The notes beneath the pieces are model-generated. The model saw only the letters and a list, made by a program, of their open reading frames with translations. It did not search any database and had not been told where the DNA came from. A DNA stretch of 64,000 bases from an uncultured Psychroserpens sp. Lineage in GTDB: Bacteria > Bacteroidota > Bacteroidia > Flavobacteriales > Flavobacteriaceae. The stretch covers positions 1 to 64,000 of the forward strand of contig NZ_CANLNS010000010.1 of assembly GCF_947492715.1 (NCBI RefSeq), written 5' to 3'. The position numbers and the translations under genes were made by a program. This document shows, one piece after another, positions 24,485 to 33,205 of the stretch (position 1 is the first letter of the stretch; the number at the start of each line of letters is the position of its first letter).

Positions 24485-25375
24485 CTAGTTCAAAAATTTA
24501 TTAAGGATTGTTCTAATCTCGTCATTGGTGGCATCGTTATCTAAAGCAAATAAATATTGATATAATCGTTTATCATCAACTTTATTTTTTAGTTCAACTT
24601 TGCTGTTTTCAGCAAAAACTTTATTCCACTCTTGTCTCACTTTCTTCCAAAGCGCTGTATTTTCTTTCCACCAATCTCTGGCTATTTTACATTCATCGTC
24701 TGCTACTTTTTTATAGATATTATAACCTTTCTCTTGTACTAATAGTTCATCCTCTTTTCCTATTTCTCGAATAACCTTATCGTTATCTTGTTCATGCAAC
24801 CAGCCATAATTTGTAAGCTGTACATTATTCCCTCTAACCATGATATTATAATCATCTCGTTTTGAATATTCGCGTCTTGGAAGCGGAGCATCTATTTTAT
24901 TTTCCCAGTAATGTTTTCCATCTGCATGAATCCAAGTCGCGGAGCCAGAGTATCGAGGGCTATCATCTACTTGATACACCTTTTGTGTCCATTGTCCCTT
25001 AACTTGATCCTTAGAAAGATCTGTCATACTCCAGGTATTTTTAGATTCATAGTTGAAAACTCTTTTATTCTCGAACTCCCAATCTTGGCGCCAATGTTTA
25101 ACGACCATTGTATCATTAACAATGAGTAAATGCTGAATGCTAACTTTGTCATTTTTATCTTCTACTAACTCCGCCCATTCTAAGGCAGAAGCCCTATAAT
25201 CATAAGCCTTTTCATAGGCTATATCTGGAGAAAATGTCTCGGCGTACTTAAATTTTATTTCATAACAGCCGCACATTTCTTTAATGGCTTGCTTGTCTTT
25301 CTTCTTCTTGCTTTGAGCATTTGCTTGTAACGAAAATGCAATACTTAATAGTGTAAAAATGGCTAATTGTTTCAT
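24485..25375 (-). CDS. DUF6607-like secreted protein
   Basis: A 296-residue exported protein with a signal peptide ending at ANAQ (residue 20), then a Lys-rich stretch and a CGCYEIKFKYAETF motif. The middle contains several aromatic strands (HWRQDWEFENKRVFNYES, SATWIHADGKHYWENK) that suggest a lipocalin-like or beta-barrel-like fold. I recognise it as the DUF6607 type found beside iron or haem receptor genes in Bacteroidota; function unknown. The gene is divergent from the TonB receptor with 104 bases between them that hold operator copies. Confidence 0.7.
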   Translation of the reverse strand: MKQLAIFTLLSIAFSLQANAQSKKKKDKQAIKEMCGCYEIKFKYAETFSPDIAYEKAYDYRASALEWAELVEDKNDKVSIQHLLIVNDTMVVKHWRQDWEFENKRVFNYESKNTWSMTDLSKDQVKGQWTQKVYQVDDSPRYSGSATWIHADGKHYWENKIDAPLPRREYSKRDDYNIMVRGNNVQLTNYGWLHEQDNDKVIREIGKEDELLVQEKGYNIYKKVADDECKIARDWWKENTALWKKVRQEWNKVFAENSKVELKNKVDDKRLYQYLFALDNDATNDEIRTILNKFLN

Positions 25376-25426
25376 TTTTAAAGTGTTTGTTTTTGTGATT
25401 AAAAAAAAATTGAAATATTCTTATTC

Positions 25427-25449
25427 TTATTTAGATTGAATTAAAATAA
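25427..25449 (+). promoter_or_regulatory. Iron-locus operator palindrome, receptor upstream copy
   Basis: Begins TTATTTAGATT and ends TTAAAATAA; 21 of 23 positions match the copies at 21039 and 24069. It overlaps the -33 region of the receptor promoter and lies between two divergent genes, so it could control both. Confidence 0.65.
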
Positions 25450-25453
25450 CTTA

Positions 25454-25461
25454 TATATTTG
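25454..25461 (+). promoter_or_regulatory. Promoter -7 box (TATATTTG) of TonB receptor gene
   Basis: Exact TAnnTTTG match 18 bases before the ATG at 25480, 4 bases after the upstream operator copy. Confidence 0.6.
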
Positions 25462-25470
25462 CGGCAAATT

Positions 25471-25493
25471 TAATTAAGAATGATTCTAAATAA
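25471..25493 (-). promoter_or_regulatory. Possible second operator copy overlapping receptor start codon
   Basis: On the minus strand it begins TTATTTAGAAT, then diverges; 17 of 23 positions match the Cys-rich gene copy. It covers the start codon, as the Cys-rich copy nearly does, but the right half is weak. Confidence 0.35.
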
Positions 25494-27564
25494 AAAATAT
25501 TTCAGCATTTATTTTTCACTTTTTTTTATAACTCAAATGTTTTCTCAGGAAACAAAAGACACATCACAAGATTCACTGAAAGTAGAAACATTAAATGAAG
25601 TCTTCATTTCTGCTACTAGAACTCTTAGGCAATTATCATCACTCCCTCTACCCGCTCAAATTGTGAGCAAAAAGGACATAGAGCGATCTAATTCTATACG
25701 TTTAAATGACATTTTAAATGAGCAAACAGGTCTAATAACTGTTCCCGATTTTGGAGGTGGTGAAGGCATACAGTTACAAGGTTTAGACGCGCAATACACT
25801 TTAATACTAATAGATGGTGTCCCACTAATTGGTCGATCTGCAGGAACCTTAGATTTAAGCAGGATCTCAGTTGGTAACATCAAACAAATTGAGATCGTAA
25901 AAGGGGCATCATCTAGTTTGTATGGCAACGAAGCACTTGGAGGTGTCATCAATATCATTACCGAAAAGCCACGTACTGGTTTTAATGGTTCTATAAATAA
26001 CCGTTTCGGTAGCTTCAATACAAACGACTTAAGTACGTCTATAAATTATAAAAAGAACAAACTCGGTATTTCAGCTTTCATCAATAGATACAGCAGTGGT
26101 GGTTATGATCTCATTGAAAATGATAATCTCAATACTGTCGATCCTTTTCATAACTATACATTCAATACGAAATTTACTTATGACTTTTCTGACGCAATTA
26201 ACATGTTCGTTTCTGGCAGGTATTACACCCAAAATCAAGATGTTATTGCAACAGAAACTTTGAGAGGAAAAAGTACTATTAAAGAATGGAATACGCATCT
26301 TCAGTTAAATCAAACTTACAGTGAAAAATGGAACGGCTACTTGGAGTTCTATGCATCTCGTTATAAAGCCAATGAATATCTCAATGAAAATGATGGCTCT
26401 AGATTTAGCAATAGTTTCTTCAATCAATTAATGCTTAGACCTGAATATAGAATAGCATACAATATAAATGAAAATAATGGCTTTATTGCAGGTATAGGCA
26501 TAACACATGAAAGCTTAAACCGTACTGATTTTACAGAAGCACCTATTTTTAATTCTCCTTATGCTTATCTTCAGTATGATACCAACTTAACAAAACAATT
26601 AAACCTTCTTCTTGGCGCTCGATTTGACAATCACAACAAGTACAAATCACAATTTAGTCCGAAAGGAGCAATAAGGTATGTGTTTAACGAGAAACTTGCC
26701 TTTAAAGGTTCTATTGGGTATGGTTTTAAAGCACCCGATTTTAGGCAATTATATTTTGACTTTACCAATGCCACAGTAGGATATACCGTACTTGGTTATA
26801 ATGCTGTTCCAGCTGCCATAACTGCATTAGAAGCTCAAGGCCAAATTGCGAATATCATTGTTCCTATTTCCGAATTTAATAATCAAATCAACCCAGAAAA
26901 TTCCACGTCTATAAATATTGGAGTGGACTATAAAATTTCGGCCTCAATTACAAGCAATATAAATATGTTTAGGAATAACATTGATAACTTAATAGACACA
27001 CGAATTATTGCTAATAAAACTAACGGTCAAAATGTCTTTAGCTATTATAATATTAACGAGGTTTACACCCAGGGACTAGAGTTTAACACACATTGGAAAC
27101 CTAGTAATTTACTAAAAGTATCGGCAGGTTACCAATTGCTTTACGCTAAAGATATTGAAGCTGAAAAGGCCTTTAAAAATGGCGAGGTATTCGCTAGAGA
27201 TTCACCCACTTCCCCAGCCTTTCAATTAAACAAAAGTGACTATTTCGGTTTATATAATCGCTCTAGGCATATGGCTAATATCAAGCTATTTTATACCATT
27301 CCGAAATGGAATTTAGAATCTAATATCAGAACAACTTACAGAAGTAAGTATGGTTTGTTTGATACTAATGGAAATGGGTATTTAGACGATTACGACGACT
27401 TTGTCTCTGGGTATACCATTGTAGACCTAGCCTTTAACAAGACGTTCTATAAAAACTATAAACTAGGTCTTGGCATAGACAATCTACTAAACTTCACAGA
27501 CACTCAAAACATCAGCAATATTGCTGGTCGAATTATATACGGAAAACTTAATATTCAATTTTAA
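25480..27564 (+). CDS. TonB-dependent receptor, probable haem/iron uptake
   Basis: A 694-residue outer-membrane receptor. After the signal peptide (to about residue 22) a TonB-box region leads into the plug domain (NEVFISATRT to about residue 150, including SSLYGNEALGGVINIITEKP), followed by a 22-strand-type barrel ending KLNIQF. In the barrel, FKAPDFRQLYFDF (about 416) and NPENSTS (about 471) resemble the FRAP and NPNL boxes of haem receptors. There is no carboxypeptidase-like N-terminal domain, so it is not of the SusC type. The next gene is an HmuY-like haem lipoprotein, which supports haem as substrate. Confidence 0.9.
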   Translation: MILNKKYFSIYFSLFFITQMFSQETKDTSQDSLKVETLNEVFISATRTLRQLSSLPLPAQIVSKKDIERSNSIRLNDILNEQTGLITVPDFGGGEGIQLQGLDAQYTLILIDGVPLIGRSAGTLDLSRISVGNIKQIEIVKGASSSLYGNEALGGVINIITEKPRTGFNGSINNRFGSFNTNDLSTSINYKKNKLGISAFINRYSSGGYDLIENDNLNTVDPFHNYTFNTKFTYDFSDAINMFVSGRYYTQNQDVIATETLRGKSTIKEWNTHLQLNQTYSEKWNGYLEFYASRYKANEYLNENDGSRFSNSFFNQLMLRPEYRIAYNINENNGFIAGIGITHESLNRTDFTEAPIFNSPYAYLQYDTNLTKQLNLLLGARFDNHNKYKSQFSPKGAIRYVFNEKLAFKGSIGYGFKAPDFRQLYFDFTNATVGYTVLGYNAVPAAITALEAQGQIANIIVPISEFNNQINPENSTSINIGVDYKISASITSNINMFRNNIDNLIDTRIIANKTNGQNVFSYYNINEVYTQGLEFNTHWKPSNLLKVSAGYQLLYAKDIEAEKAFKNGEVFARDSPTSPAFQLNKSDYFGLYNRSRHMANIKLFYTIPKWNLESNIRTTYRSKYGLFDTNGNGYLDDYDDFVSGYTIVDLAFNKTFYKNYKLGLGIDNLLNFTDTQNISNIAGRIIYGKLNIQF

Positions 27565-27627
27565 TACATAAACAACATGAAAACCATGAACTATTCAAAC
27601 CAAAACCACCAAATGAACATCATTACT

Positions 27628-28260
27628 ATGAAAAACACATCTATTAGATTTTTAATCTTACTTGCCTTATGTATAGGCATGTCATCATGCAACAGCGATG
27701 ACGAAAACGGAATGCCTCTATTAGAAATAGAAGCTCAAACAATCACTAATTTACATGCGCCTCAATCTGGTGGACAAGGACAACCTATAACTGGAGAATT
27801 TACCAAATTTGATTTCTCAACAGGGCAAACAACAAATAGTAATACAAATTGGGATATAGCATTTAGAGGAACTACAATCATTGTAAATGGAGGTTCATCT
27901 TTAGGTACAACTGATGAGCCAACCAGAACAGGTAATGCCGCAGCCTATATTGTAGATGGGACTTTCCCTTCTATCACTGAAGTAGACACGAACTTGTTCA
28001 TTCAAGATTCTGAATCTGGTTACGCTATAGCTACAGGTAGCGAAAATGGTTGGTATTTTTATAATCCTCAAGCATTTTTAATTACACCAATTGCTGGAAA
28101 AATATTAGTCTTTAGAACGCGAGATGGAAAATATGCCAAAGTAGAAATATTAAGCTATTACAAAGATGCTCCCGCTAATCCAAATGCAATGACTGATGAA
28201 GGTAGATATTTTACGTTTAACTATGTATATCAACCAAATCTAAATACAACAACGTTCTAA
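27628..28260 (+). CDS. HmuY family haem-binding lipoprotein
   Basis: This is a lipoprotein of 210 residues: the signal MKNTSIRFLILL ends at the lipobox GMSSC. The mature part fits HmuY: TGEFTKFDFSTGQ, NTNWDIAFRGTTIIVNGG, and RDGKYAKVEILSYYKD. HmuY proteins capture haem at the cell surface and pass it to a TonB receptor of the HmuR type. In-frame ATGs exist at 27577 and 27613, but these would give an overlong signal n-region, so I chose 27628. The gene follows the receptor in the same direction and is followed by a DoxX-like gene after 2 bases. Confidence 0.85.
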   Translation: MKNTSIRFLILLALCIGMSSCNSDDENGMPLLEIEAQTITNLHAPQSGGQGQPITGEFTKFDFSTGQTTNSNTNWDIAFRGTTIIVNGGSSLGTTDEPTRTGNAAAYIVDGTFPSITEVDTNLFIQDSESGYAIATGSENGWYFYNPQAFLITPIAGKILVFRTRDGKYAKVEILSYYKDAPANPNAMTDEGRYFTFNYVYQPNLNTTTF

Positions 28261-28262
28261 TT

Positions 28263-28712
28263 ATGGCCAAATCAATTCGTATTTTATATATCATCTTACG
28301 TTTAGTTTTAGGTGGTTTTATGATCTATGGTGGTTTTAAAAAATTTGAAACCCCCAATCCACAACCTGTTGAAGTTGTTCAAAAAGCCCAAAAGTTTACA
28401 GTAGCAGAGCATCATAGTACATTACAAAAAGTACTTTATATAAATGGAGCCAAGCAAACCGGTTATTTTTGGCAAGTATTAGGTATATGCGAACTTCTCT
28501 TCGGATTCTTATTAATTGCGCAAGGAACTGGTTTTATAGGCGCTTTATTTTTATTACCAATTACATTACATATTTTCTTATTTCATCTGTTTTTAGAGTC
28601 AGATGACATTGGAGAGTTGTTACAAACAGGGTTTTTATTTTTAACAAACGTTGTTTTGGTACTCAAAGAAAAAGATAAATGGAAACATTTACTTTGGATA
28701 AAGCCCTTATAA
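28263..28712 (+). CDS. DoxX-like membrane protein
   Basis: A 149-residue protein with four hydrophobic helices (about residues 7-25, 66-86, 92-112 and 118-133). The motif LGGFMIYGGFKKF at the first helix and LGICELLFGFLLI match the DoxX family. Function of DoxX proteins is varied and mostly unknown. It is the last gene of the receptor operon (2 bases after HmuY) and is followed by a shared terminator, so it is expected to be expressed with haem uptake. Confidence 0.78.
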   Translation: MAKSIRILYIILRLVLGGFMIYGGFKKFETPNPQPVEVVQKAQKFTVAEHHSTLQKVLYINGAKQTGYFWQVLGICELLFGFLLIAQGTGFIGALFLLPITLHIFLFHLFLESDDIGELLQTGFLFLTNVVLVLKEKDKWKHLLWIKPL

Positions 28713-28713
28713 T

Positions 28714-28749
28714 TTAAGCCCTTGCATAACTGCGAGGGTTTATTTTTTA
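28714..28749. terminator. Bidirectional terminator between DoxX and HMG-CoA lyase genes
   Basis: Stem CCCTTGC / GCGAGGG with flanking A- and T-rich runs. The minus-strand lyase stop codon lies at the edge of it. Confidence 0.65.
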
Positions 28750-29610
28750 ATGATAAGCCGTAAAAATTTTCGTCGCTTCGTTATAAGCACTTTCAAAACT
28801 CATTGCATTTAAGTCATTGTTCTTTTTTGAAGTAAAATAAGACAATACTTTTTCGGTTGGCATATTACCTGTAAGCTCATCTTTTGCCATAGGACAACCT
28901 CCAAAGCCTTGAATAGCGCCATCAAATCGTCTACATCCTGCTTTGTAAGCCGCATCAACCTTTTCAAACCAGGTCGTTGGTGTTGTATGTAAATGTGCTC
29001 CAAACTCAATGTCTGGATATTTCGGAATTAAATTTGAAAACAGATAGTCAATACTTTCTGGATTAGAACTACCAATTGTATCACTAAGTGACAAAATCTT
29101 AACACCCATATTACTTAAACGCTCAGTCCATTCTCCTACGATATCAACATTCCATGGGTCACCATAAGGATTACCAAATCCCATAGAAATATAAACAACA
29201 ACTTCTTTATTGTGAGCATTCGCCAAATCTAAAATTTCTGAAAGTGTCACCACAGATTGCGCAATTGTTTTATGTGTATTACGCATTTGAAAGTTTTCTG
29301 ATATTGAAAACGGATAACCCAAATAATCAATTTCTGAATGTTTACATGCGTCATTTGCTCCTCTAGTATTTGCAATAATGGCGAGCAGTTTACTCTTGGT
29401 TTGGCTTAAGTCTAATTGTGACAAAACTTCTGCCGTATCAACCATTTGAGGAATGGCCTTAGGTGAAACAAAACTTCCAAAATCGATTGTGTCAAAACCT
29501 ACACGTAAAAGAGATTGAATGTATTGTATTTTCTTTTCCGTTGGAATAAAATCCTTAATACCCTGCATGGCATCACGAGGGCATTCAATTATTTTTACTG
29601 CTTTGTTCAT
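28747..29610 (-). CDS. Hydroxymethylglutaryl-CoA lyase
   Basis: The 287-residue TIM-barrel lyase splits HMG-CoA into acetyl-CoA and acetoacetate, the last step of leucine breakdown. The N-terminal IIECPRDAMQGIKDFIPTEKKI carries the metal Asp, and the end GAIQGFGGCPMAKDELTGN has the glycine loop with the catalytic Cys; the HLHTTP motif supplies metal-binding His. Length is typical. A TATCTTTG box lies 6 bases upstream of the start codon. The leucine dehydrogenase gene elsewhere in the window fits the same route but is not adjacent. Confidence 0.93.
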   Translation of the reverse strand: MNKAVKIIECPRDAMQGIKDFIPTEKKIQYIQSLLRVGFDTIDFGSFVSPKAIPQMVDTAEVLSQLDLSQTKSKLLAIIANTRGANDACKHSEIDYLGYPFSISENFQMRNTHKTIAQSVVTLSEILDLANAHNKEVVVYISMGFGNPYGDPWNVDIVGEWTERLSNMGVKILSLSDTIGSSNPESIDYLFSNLIPKYPDIEFGAHLHTTPTTWFEKVDAAYKAGCRRFDGAIQGFGGCPMAKDELTGNMPTEKVLSYFTSKKNNDLNAMSFESAYNEATKIFTAYH

Positions 29611-29616
29611 TTAGCC

Positions 29617-29624
29617 CAAAGATA
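29617..29624 (-). promoter_or_regulatory. Promoter -7 box (TATCTTTG) near HMG-CoA lyase start
   Basis: Exact TAnnTTTG match on the minus strand, very close to the ATG (6 bases), which would give a very short leader. Confidence 0.4.
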
Positions 29625-29648
29625 CTAATTAAGATGGTTTTGAACTTG

Positions 29649-30248
29649 TTATTTTTCCGAAGTAAAAATGATGATAGCAATACCAACAAACACAACAATT
29701 TGCAACCATTTAAGATAGAAGCCAACCCGTTGATGCTTTTTGATATATTCTGAAATTGAACCTGCCAAAAGCGCTATTCCAGAAAAAATTATTGCAGAAA
29801 CAAACATAAAAAGTAAACCCAAAACGTAAAATTGTACTACTGCACTCATCGTTTCACTAAATAAAAATCCAGGAAAGAAGGCCAAAAAGAAAATAGATAC
29901 CTTAGGATTGAGTACATTCATTATGAACCCTTGCTTAAATAACTGCGTCATACTTTTCTTCGGAATATTATCGGAGCTCAAACTCAGTTCATCGCTAGAC
30001 ATAAATACCTTATAGGCTAAGTAGATTAAATAGAGAGCTCCTAATAATTTGATTATGAAAAACAAATAATCGTTTTCTTTGATAATTGCCGACACTCCAA
30101 AAGCCACCAAAGTTGTATGTACCAAGCATCCTGAGATTAATCCAGCAACCGTTGCCAATCCATATTTTTTGCCATTTACGATACTTTGCATGAGTACATA
30201 AATATTATCTGGTCCAGGTGATATTGCCAGCGCAGAAGTGGCTAACAT
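29649..30248 (-). CDS. LysE family translocator
   Basis: A 199-residue inner-membrane exporter of the LysE/RhtB type with about six helices. The family motif SPGPDNIYVL lies at residues 9-18 and MNVLNPKVSIFFLAFFPGF is the second hallmark. Family members export amino acids; substrate is unknown. With the ATG at 30246-30248 the first helix is about ten residues shorter than usual. The same frame continues upstream as KLNYDLLISF with no ATG, GTG or TTG, but a CTG at 30273-30275, so the true start may be unusual. Confidence 0.83.
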   Translation of the reverse strand: MLATSALAISPGPDNIYVLMQSIVNGKKYGLATVAGLISGCLVHTTLVAFGVSAIIKENDYLFFIIKLLGALYLIYLAYKVFMSSDELSLSSDNIPKKSMTQLFKQGFIMNVLNPKVSIFFLAFFPGFLFSETMSAVVQFYVLGLLFMFVSAIIFSGIALLAGSISEYIKKHQRVGFYLKWLQIVVFVGIAIIIFTSEK

Positions 30249-30368
30249 AAATGATATAAGAAGGTCGTAGTTCAGCTTAAGAAAATTTTTATAAAAATAA
30301 TTAAAATTTAGTGTAAGTAATGGGCATATATTTCCGACTTAACGATATAAATAAAAAACTACATCACT

Positions 30369-31313
30369 ATGAAAAAAATTACTTTAGCTTTAAAATCTTT
30401 ATGCACACTATCTTTATTGCTCGTCACTTCGGCTGTTTTTGCACAGTCAACAGCGAGCTATAATATTACGTTTAGCAGTAATTGGGCAACTGAAACCGCA
30501 GATCCTGTTAAAGGGAATAGTACAACAGCCATTCCAGGAAATGCGCACTGGTCTAATTTAGTTGGCGCAACTCACAACAGCAACTATACTATGGTTGAAA
30601 TGGGAACTCTAGCTTCTGTTGGTATTAAAAATGTTGCCGAATTTGGGGCTAATACCGCTTTAATGACAGAAGTTAATAATGAACCAAATGCAAATCAATG
30701 GCTACAACAAGGATTTTCTCCTTTTGCTGCTATAAGTTCTGCTACATTAAGCAACGTTGTTGTAAGTTCAGATTATCCACTTTTGAGTTTAGTATCTATG
30801 ATTGCTCCAAGCCCAGATTGGATGATTGCTATAAATAGCATCAATCTTAGAGATGGCAATACTTGGAGAAACGAAATCATTTTGGATTTATTCCCATATG
30901 ATGCTGGTACTGATAGTGGAGCTACCTATACAGCTGGTGACCAACCAACAACACCAAGTTTTGTACCTGTATCTTCATTAATAAATGTGAGCCCGTTTAA
31001 TGATAAACCTATCGGAACGATGACGATCACTTTAAATCAGGTTCTAAGTGTTGATGAGGCAGATATCAATCAAGTGGTTTTATTTCCTAATCCGTCTAGT
31101 GATGGTATCTTTAATATCAACACAAAACGTAGCAATGCCTTGAAAGAAGCTACCGTCTATGATATATTAGGTAAGAGCGTATCTCACATAGAAAATAAAA
31201 ATTCTGACGATCAGGTTCGTATGGATCTAAGTGAATTAAACAATGGAATTTATTTGGTACGATTGGTTCTTGAAGATGGTTCAGAATCTACAAAGAAAGT
31301 AGTGATCAACTAA
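30369..31313 (+). CDS. Secreted spondin-domain protein with T9SS sorting tail
   Basis: A 314-residue secreted protein. Residues 1-25 are a signal peptide ending VFAQ. Residues about 28-210 match the Spondin_N domain: YNITFSSNWA, NAHWSNLVGATHNSNYTMV, and GIKNVAEFGAN, with the acidic cluster SPDWMIAINSINLRDG near residue 155. Residues about 235-314 are a T9SS type A sorting domain (VVLFPNPSSDGIFN to KKVVIN). Spondin domains in animals bind extracellular matrix; the bacterial role is not known. The protein would be exported and attached or released by T9SS. Confidence 0.85.
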   Translation: MKKITLALKSLCTLSLLLVTSAVFAQSTASYNITFSSNWATETADPVKGNSTTAIPGNAHWSNLVGATHNSNYTMVEMGTLASVGIKNVAEFGANTALMTEVNNEPNANQWLQQGFSPFAAISSATLSNVVVSSDYPLLSLVSMIAPSPDWMIAINSINLRDGNTWRNEIILDLFPYDAGTDSGATYTAGDQPTTPSFVPVSSLINVSPFNDKPIGTMTITLNQVLSVDEADINQVVLFPNPSSDGIFNINTKRSNALKEATVYDILGKSVSHIENKNSDDQVRMDLSELNNGIYLVRLVLEDGSESTKKVVIN

Positions 31314-31399
31314 AAGACAAACTGCATTTCATCGGTTAATTTTGGTGTTTTGTCGATTTTTTGATATGTTTACCGCATATTTAACCTACTAATTTTGTT

Positions 31400-33151
31400 A
31401 TGAAAAAGGGAGTCCCAATTAAAAAGTCACTTTTACTTTTAACTTTGTTCTGTTGTATTTTTAACGCAATGGCGCAACACGATGAACAATGTGGAACGGT
31501 ATTTACCGCAGAATCAGAATCTTATTTTAAAAAGCTATTACCAGAAGTAAGACAGTACGAAGCTGAATATTTCCAAAAAGTAGCTCAAGGGCGTTCGTCC
31601 ACAGCTATAAGTTCTGTGCCAATCAAAGCACATATTATTAGAAATACCGATGGTACTGGCGGACTTACAGCAGCTCAGTTAAATGCTGCAATAGCCAACA
31701 TGAATGCGTTTTACGCCAATGCCTTATTAGAATTCTTTTTATGTGATGGTATTAACTATATAGACGATTCGAATTATTTCGACTACGAAACAAATCAGGA
31801 AGCCGCACTTACAGGTGCAAATAATGTTAGCAATGTTATTAATATTTATTTTGCTAATACCGTTGTAAGCAGTCAATCTGGAGGAGGGTTATGTGGTTAT
31901 GCCTATTTCCCTGGTGGTCCAGAGACGATTTTAATGAATAACAATTGTGCCACTAATGGTAGTACTTTACCTCATGAAATGGGTCATTTCTTTGCCTTAT
32001 CTCATACACATGGACCAACGAATGGTGCACAAACTACAGAACTCGTAGATGGTTCGAATTGCGATACCGATGGCGACTTTATTTGTGATACACCAGCAGA
32101 TCCTCAATTGGGTTATGGAAACGTCACCTCTTCATGTAACTATGTTGGAGGTGCAACAGATGCCAATGGAGATTCTTTTGTTCCTGCCCCAAGAAACATA
32201 ATGTCTTACTCTCGTAAAGAGTGTCGTGACGAGTTCTCTCCGCAGCAATATGCTCGTATATATGGAATTTATCAAGCCTCGCGAGCGGCTATGGCTTGTC
32301 CTAGTTTTAATGTTGATATTGCCTCAACCTTTACAAGAGATTGTAGCAGTACTTTAGATGTAGATTTTACAGACAATAGTATTGGTGCAACCTCATGGGA
32401 ATGGGATGTTGATGGTGATGACATCGTAGATTATACAACTCAAAATCCATCACACATGTATACTAATGCTGGCGCATATGATGTAACACTTACAATTTCA
32501 AATGGATCAAGTTCTTTAACAAAAGTCTATCAAGAATATATAGAAGTTGGAGGCGAAGACATATCTACTACAGAAATCGTCTTAACGCTAGTTACAGATG
32601 ATTGGCCAGCCGAAACTTCATGGAATTTAAAAGATAGTAACGGAATCGCGTTATACTCCAGTCCAACATATACTGAAGGCATAGATGATTTCCAAACATT
32701 CACTGAAAACTTCGTTGTGGCCACAAATGAATGTTATACATTTGAAATCATTGATAGTTATGGCGATGGTATTTGTTGTGCCTCTGGTGCAGGATCATAT
32801 ACATTAACAACTTTAGAAGGTAGTACAATTATTACTGGAGGAGCTTATGGCTCTGGTGAACTTACCTATATGGCAAACAATGCTTTAAGTGTAGATGATT
32901 ACTTTGATAACAACAAAGTGTCGGTGTATCCAAATCCTACAACTAATGTCTTAAATATAGAATTAGCAAACACTAATAATTTACCCGATGCTTACACAAT
33001 TTACAATGTGTTAGGGCAAGTAGTGACCACTAAAGCAATTGCTCAAATGGATGATTTGAGTATCCCGACTGAACGTTTTAGTGAAGGTGTATATTACTTA
33101 AAAGTAACTAAAGGCACAAGTTCTAATACGATTCCTTTTATTAAAAACTAA
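31400..33151 (+). CDS. Secreted M43 (pappalysin-type) zinc metalloprotease with PKD domain and T9SS tail
   Basis: This 583-residue protein starts with a signal peptide ending AMAQ. The zinc site is HEMGHFFALSHTH (about residues 192-204), the extended HExxHxxGxxH-type motif, with the Met-turn RNIMSYSRKECRDEFS near residue 270. A PKD domain (about 310-380; SWEWDVDGD, YTNAGAYDVTLTI) and a further beta domain follow. A T9SS type A sorting domain closes the protein (VSVYPNPTTNVLNI). It would degrade extracellular proteins. A TAATTTTG sequence sits 2 bases before the ATG. Confidence 0.92.
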   Translation: MKKGVPIKKSLLLLTLFCCIFNAMAQHDEQCGTVFTAESESYFKKLLPEVRQYEAEYFQKVAQGRSSTAISSVPIKAHIIRNTDGTGGLTAAQLNAAIANMNAFYANALLEFFLCDGINYIDDSNYFDYETNQEAALTGANNVSNVINIYFANTVVSSQSGGGLCGYAYFPGGPETILMNNNCATNGSTLPHEMGHFFALSHTHGPTNGAQTTELVDGSNCDTDGDFICDTPADPQLGYGNVTSSCNYVGGATDANGDSFVPAPRNIMSYSRKECRDEFSPQQYARIYGIYQASRAAMACPSFNVDIASTFTRDCSSTLDVDFTDNSIGATSWEWDVDGDDIVDYTTQNPSHMYTNAGAYDVTLTISNGSSSLTKVYQEYIEVGGEDISTTEIVLTLVTDDWPAETSWNLKDSNGIALYSSPTYTEGIDDFQTFTENFVVATNECYTFEIIDSYGDGICCASGAGSYTLTTLEGSTIITGGAYGSGELTYMANNALSVDDYFDNNKVSVYPNPTTNVLNIELANTNNLPDAYTIYNVLGQVVTTKAIAQMDDLSIPTERFSEGVYYLKVTKGTSSNTIPFIKN

Positions 33152-33167
33152 GGGATAACTCAACTAT

Positions 33168-33205
33168 AAAAAAAGCGAATTGATTGGTTTCAATTCGCTT
33201 TTTTT
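33168..33205. terminator. Bidirectional terminator between protease and pyrD
   Basis: Stem AGCGAATTGA / TCAATTCGCT with a 6-base loop and A7/T7 runs on the two sides. The pyrD stop codon (TGA) lies inside the stem. Confidence 0.9.

Noticed and set aside
31390-31397. TAATTTTG box 2 bases before the M43 protease ATG
   Set aside because: Transcription would start inside the gene, and the signal peptide needs the first codons.
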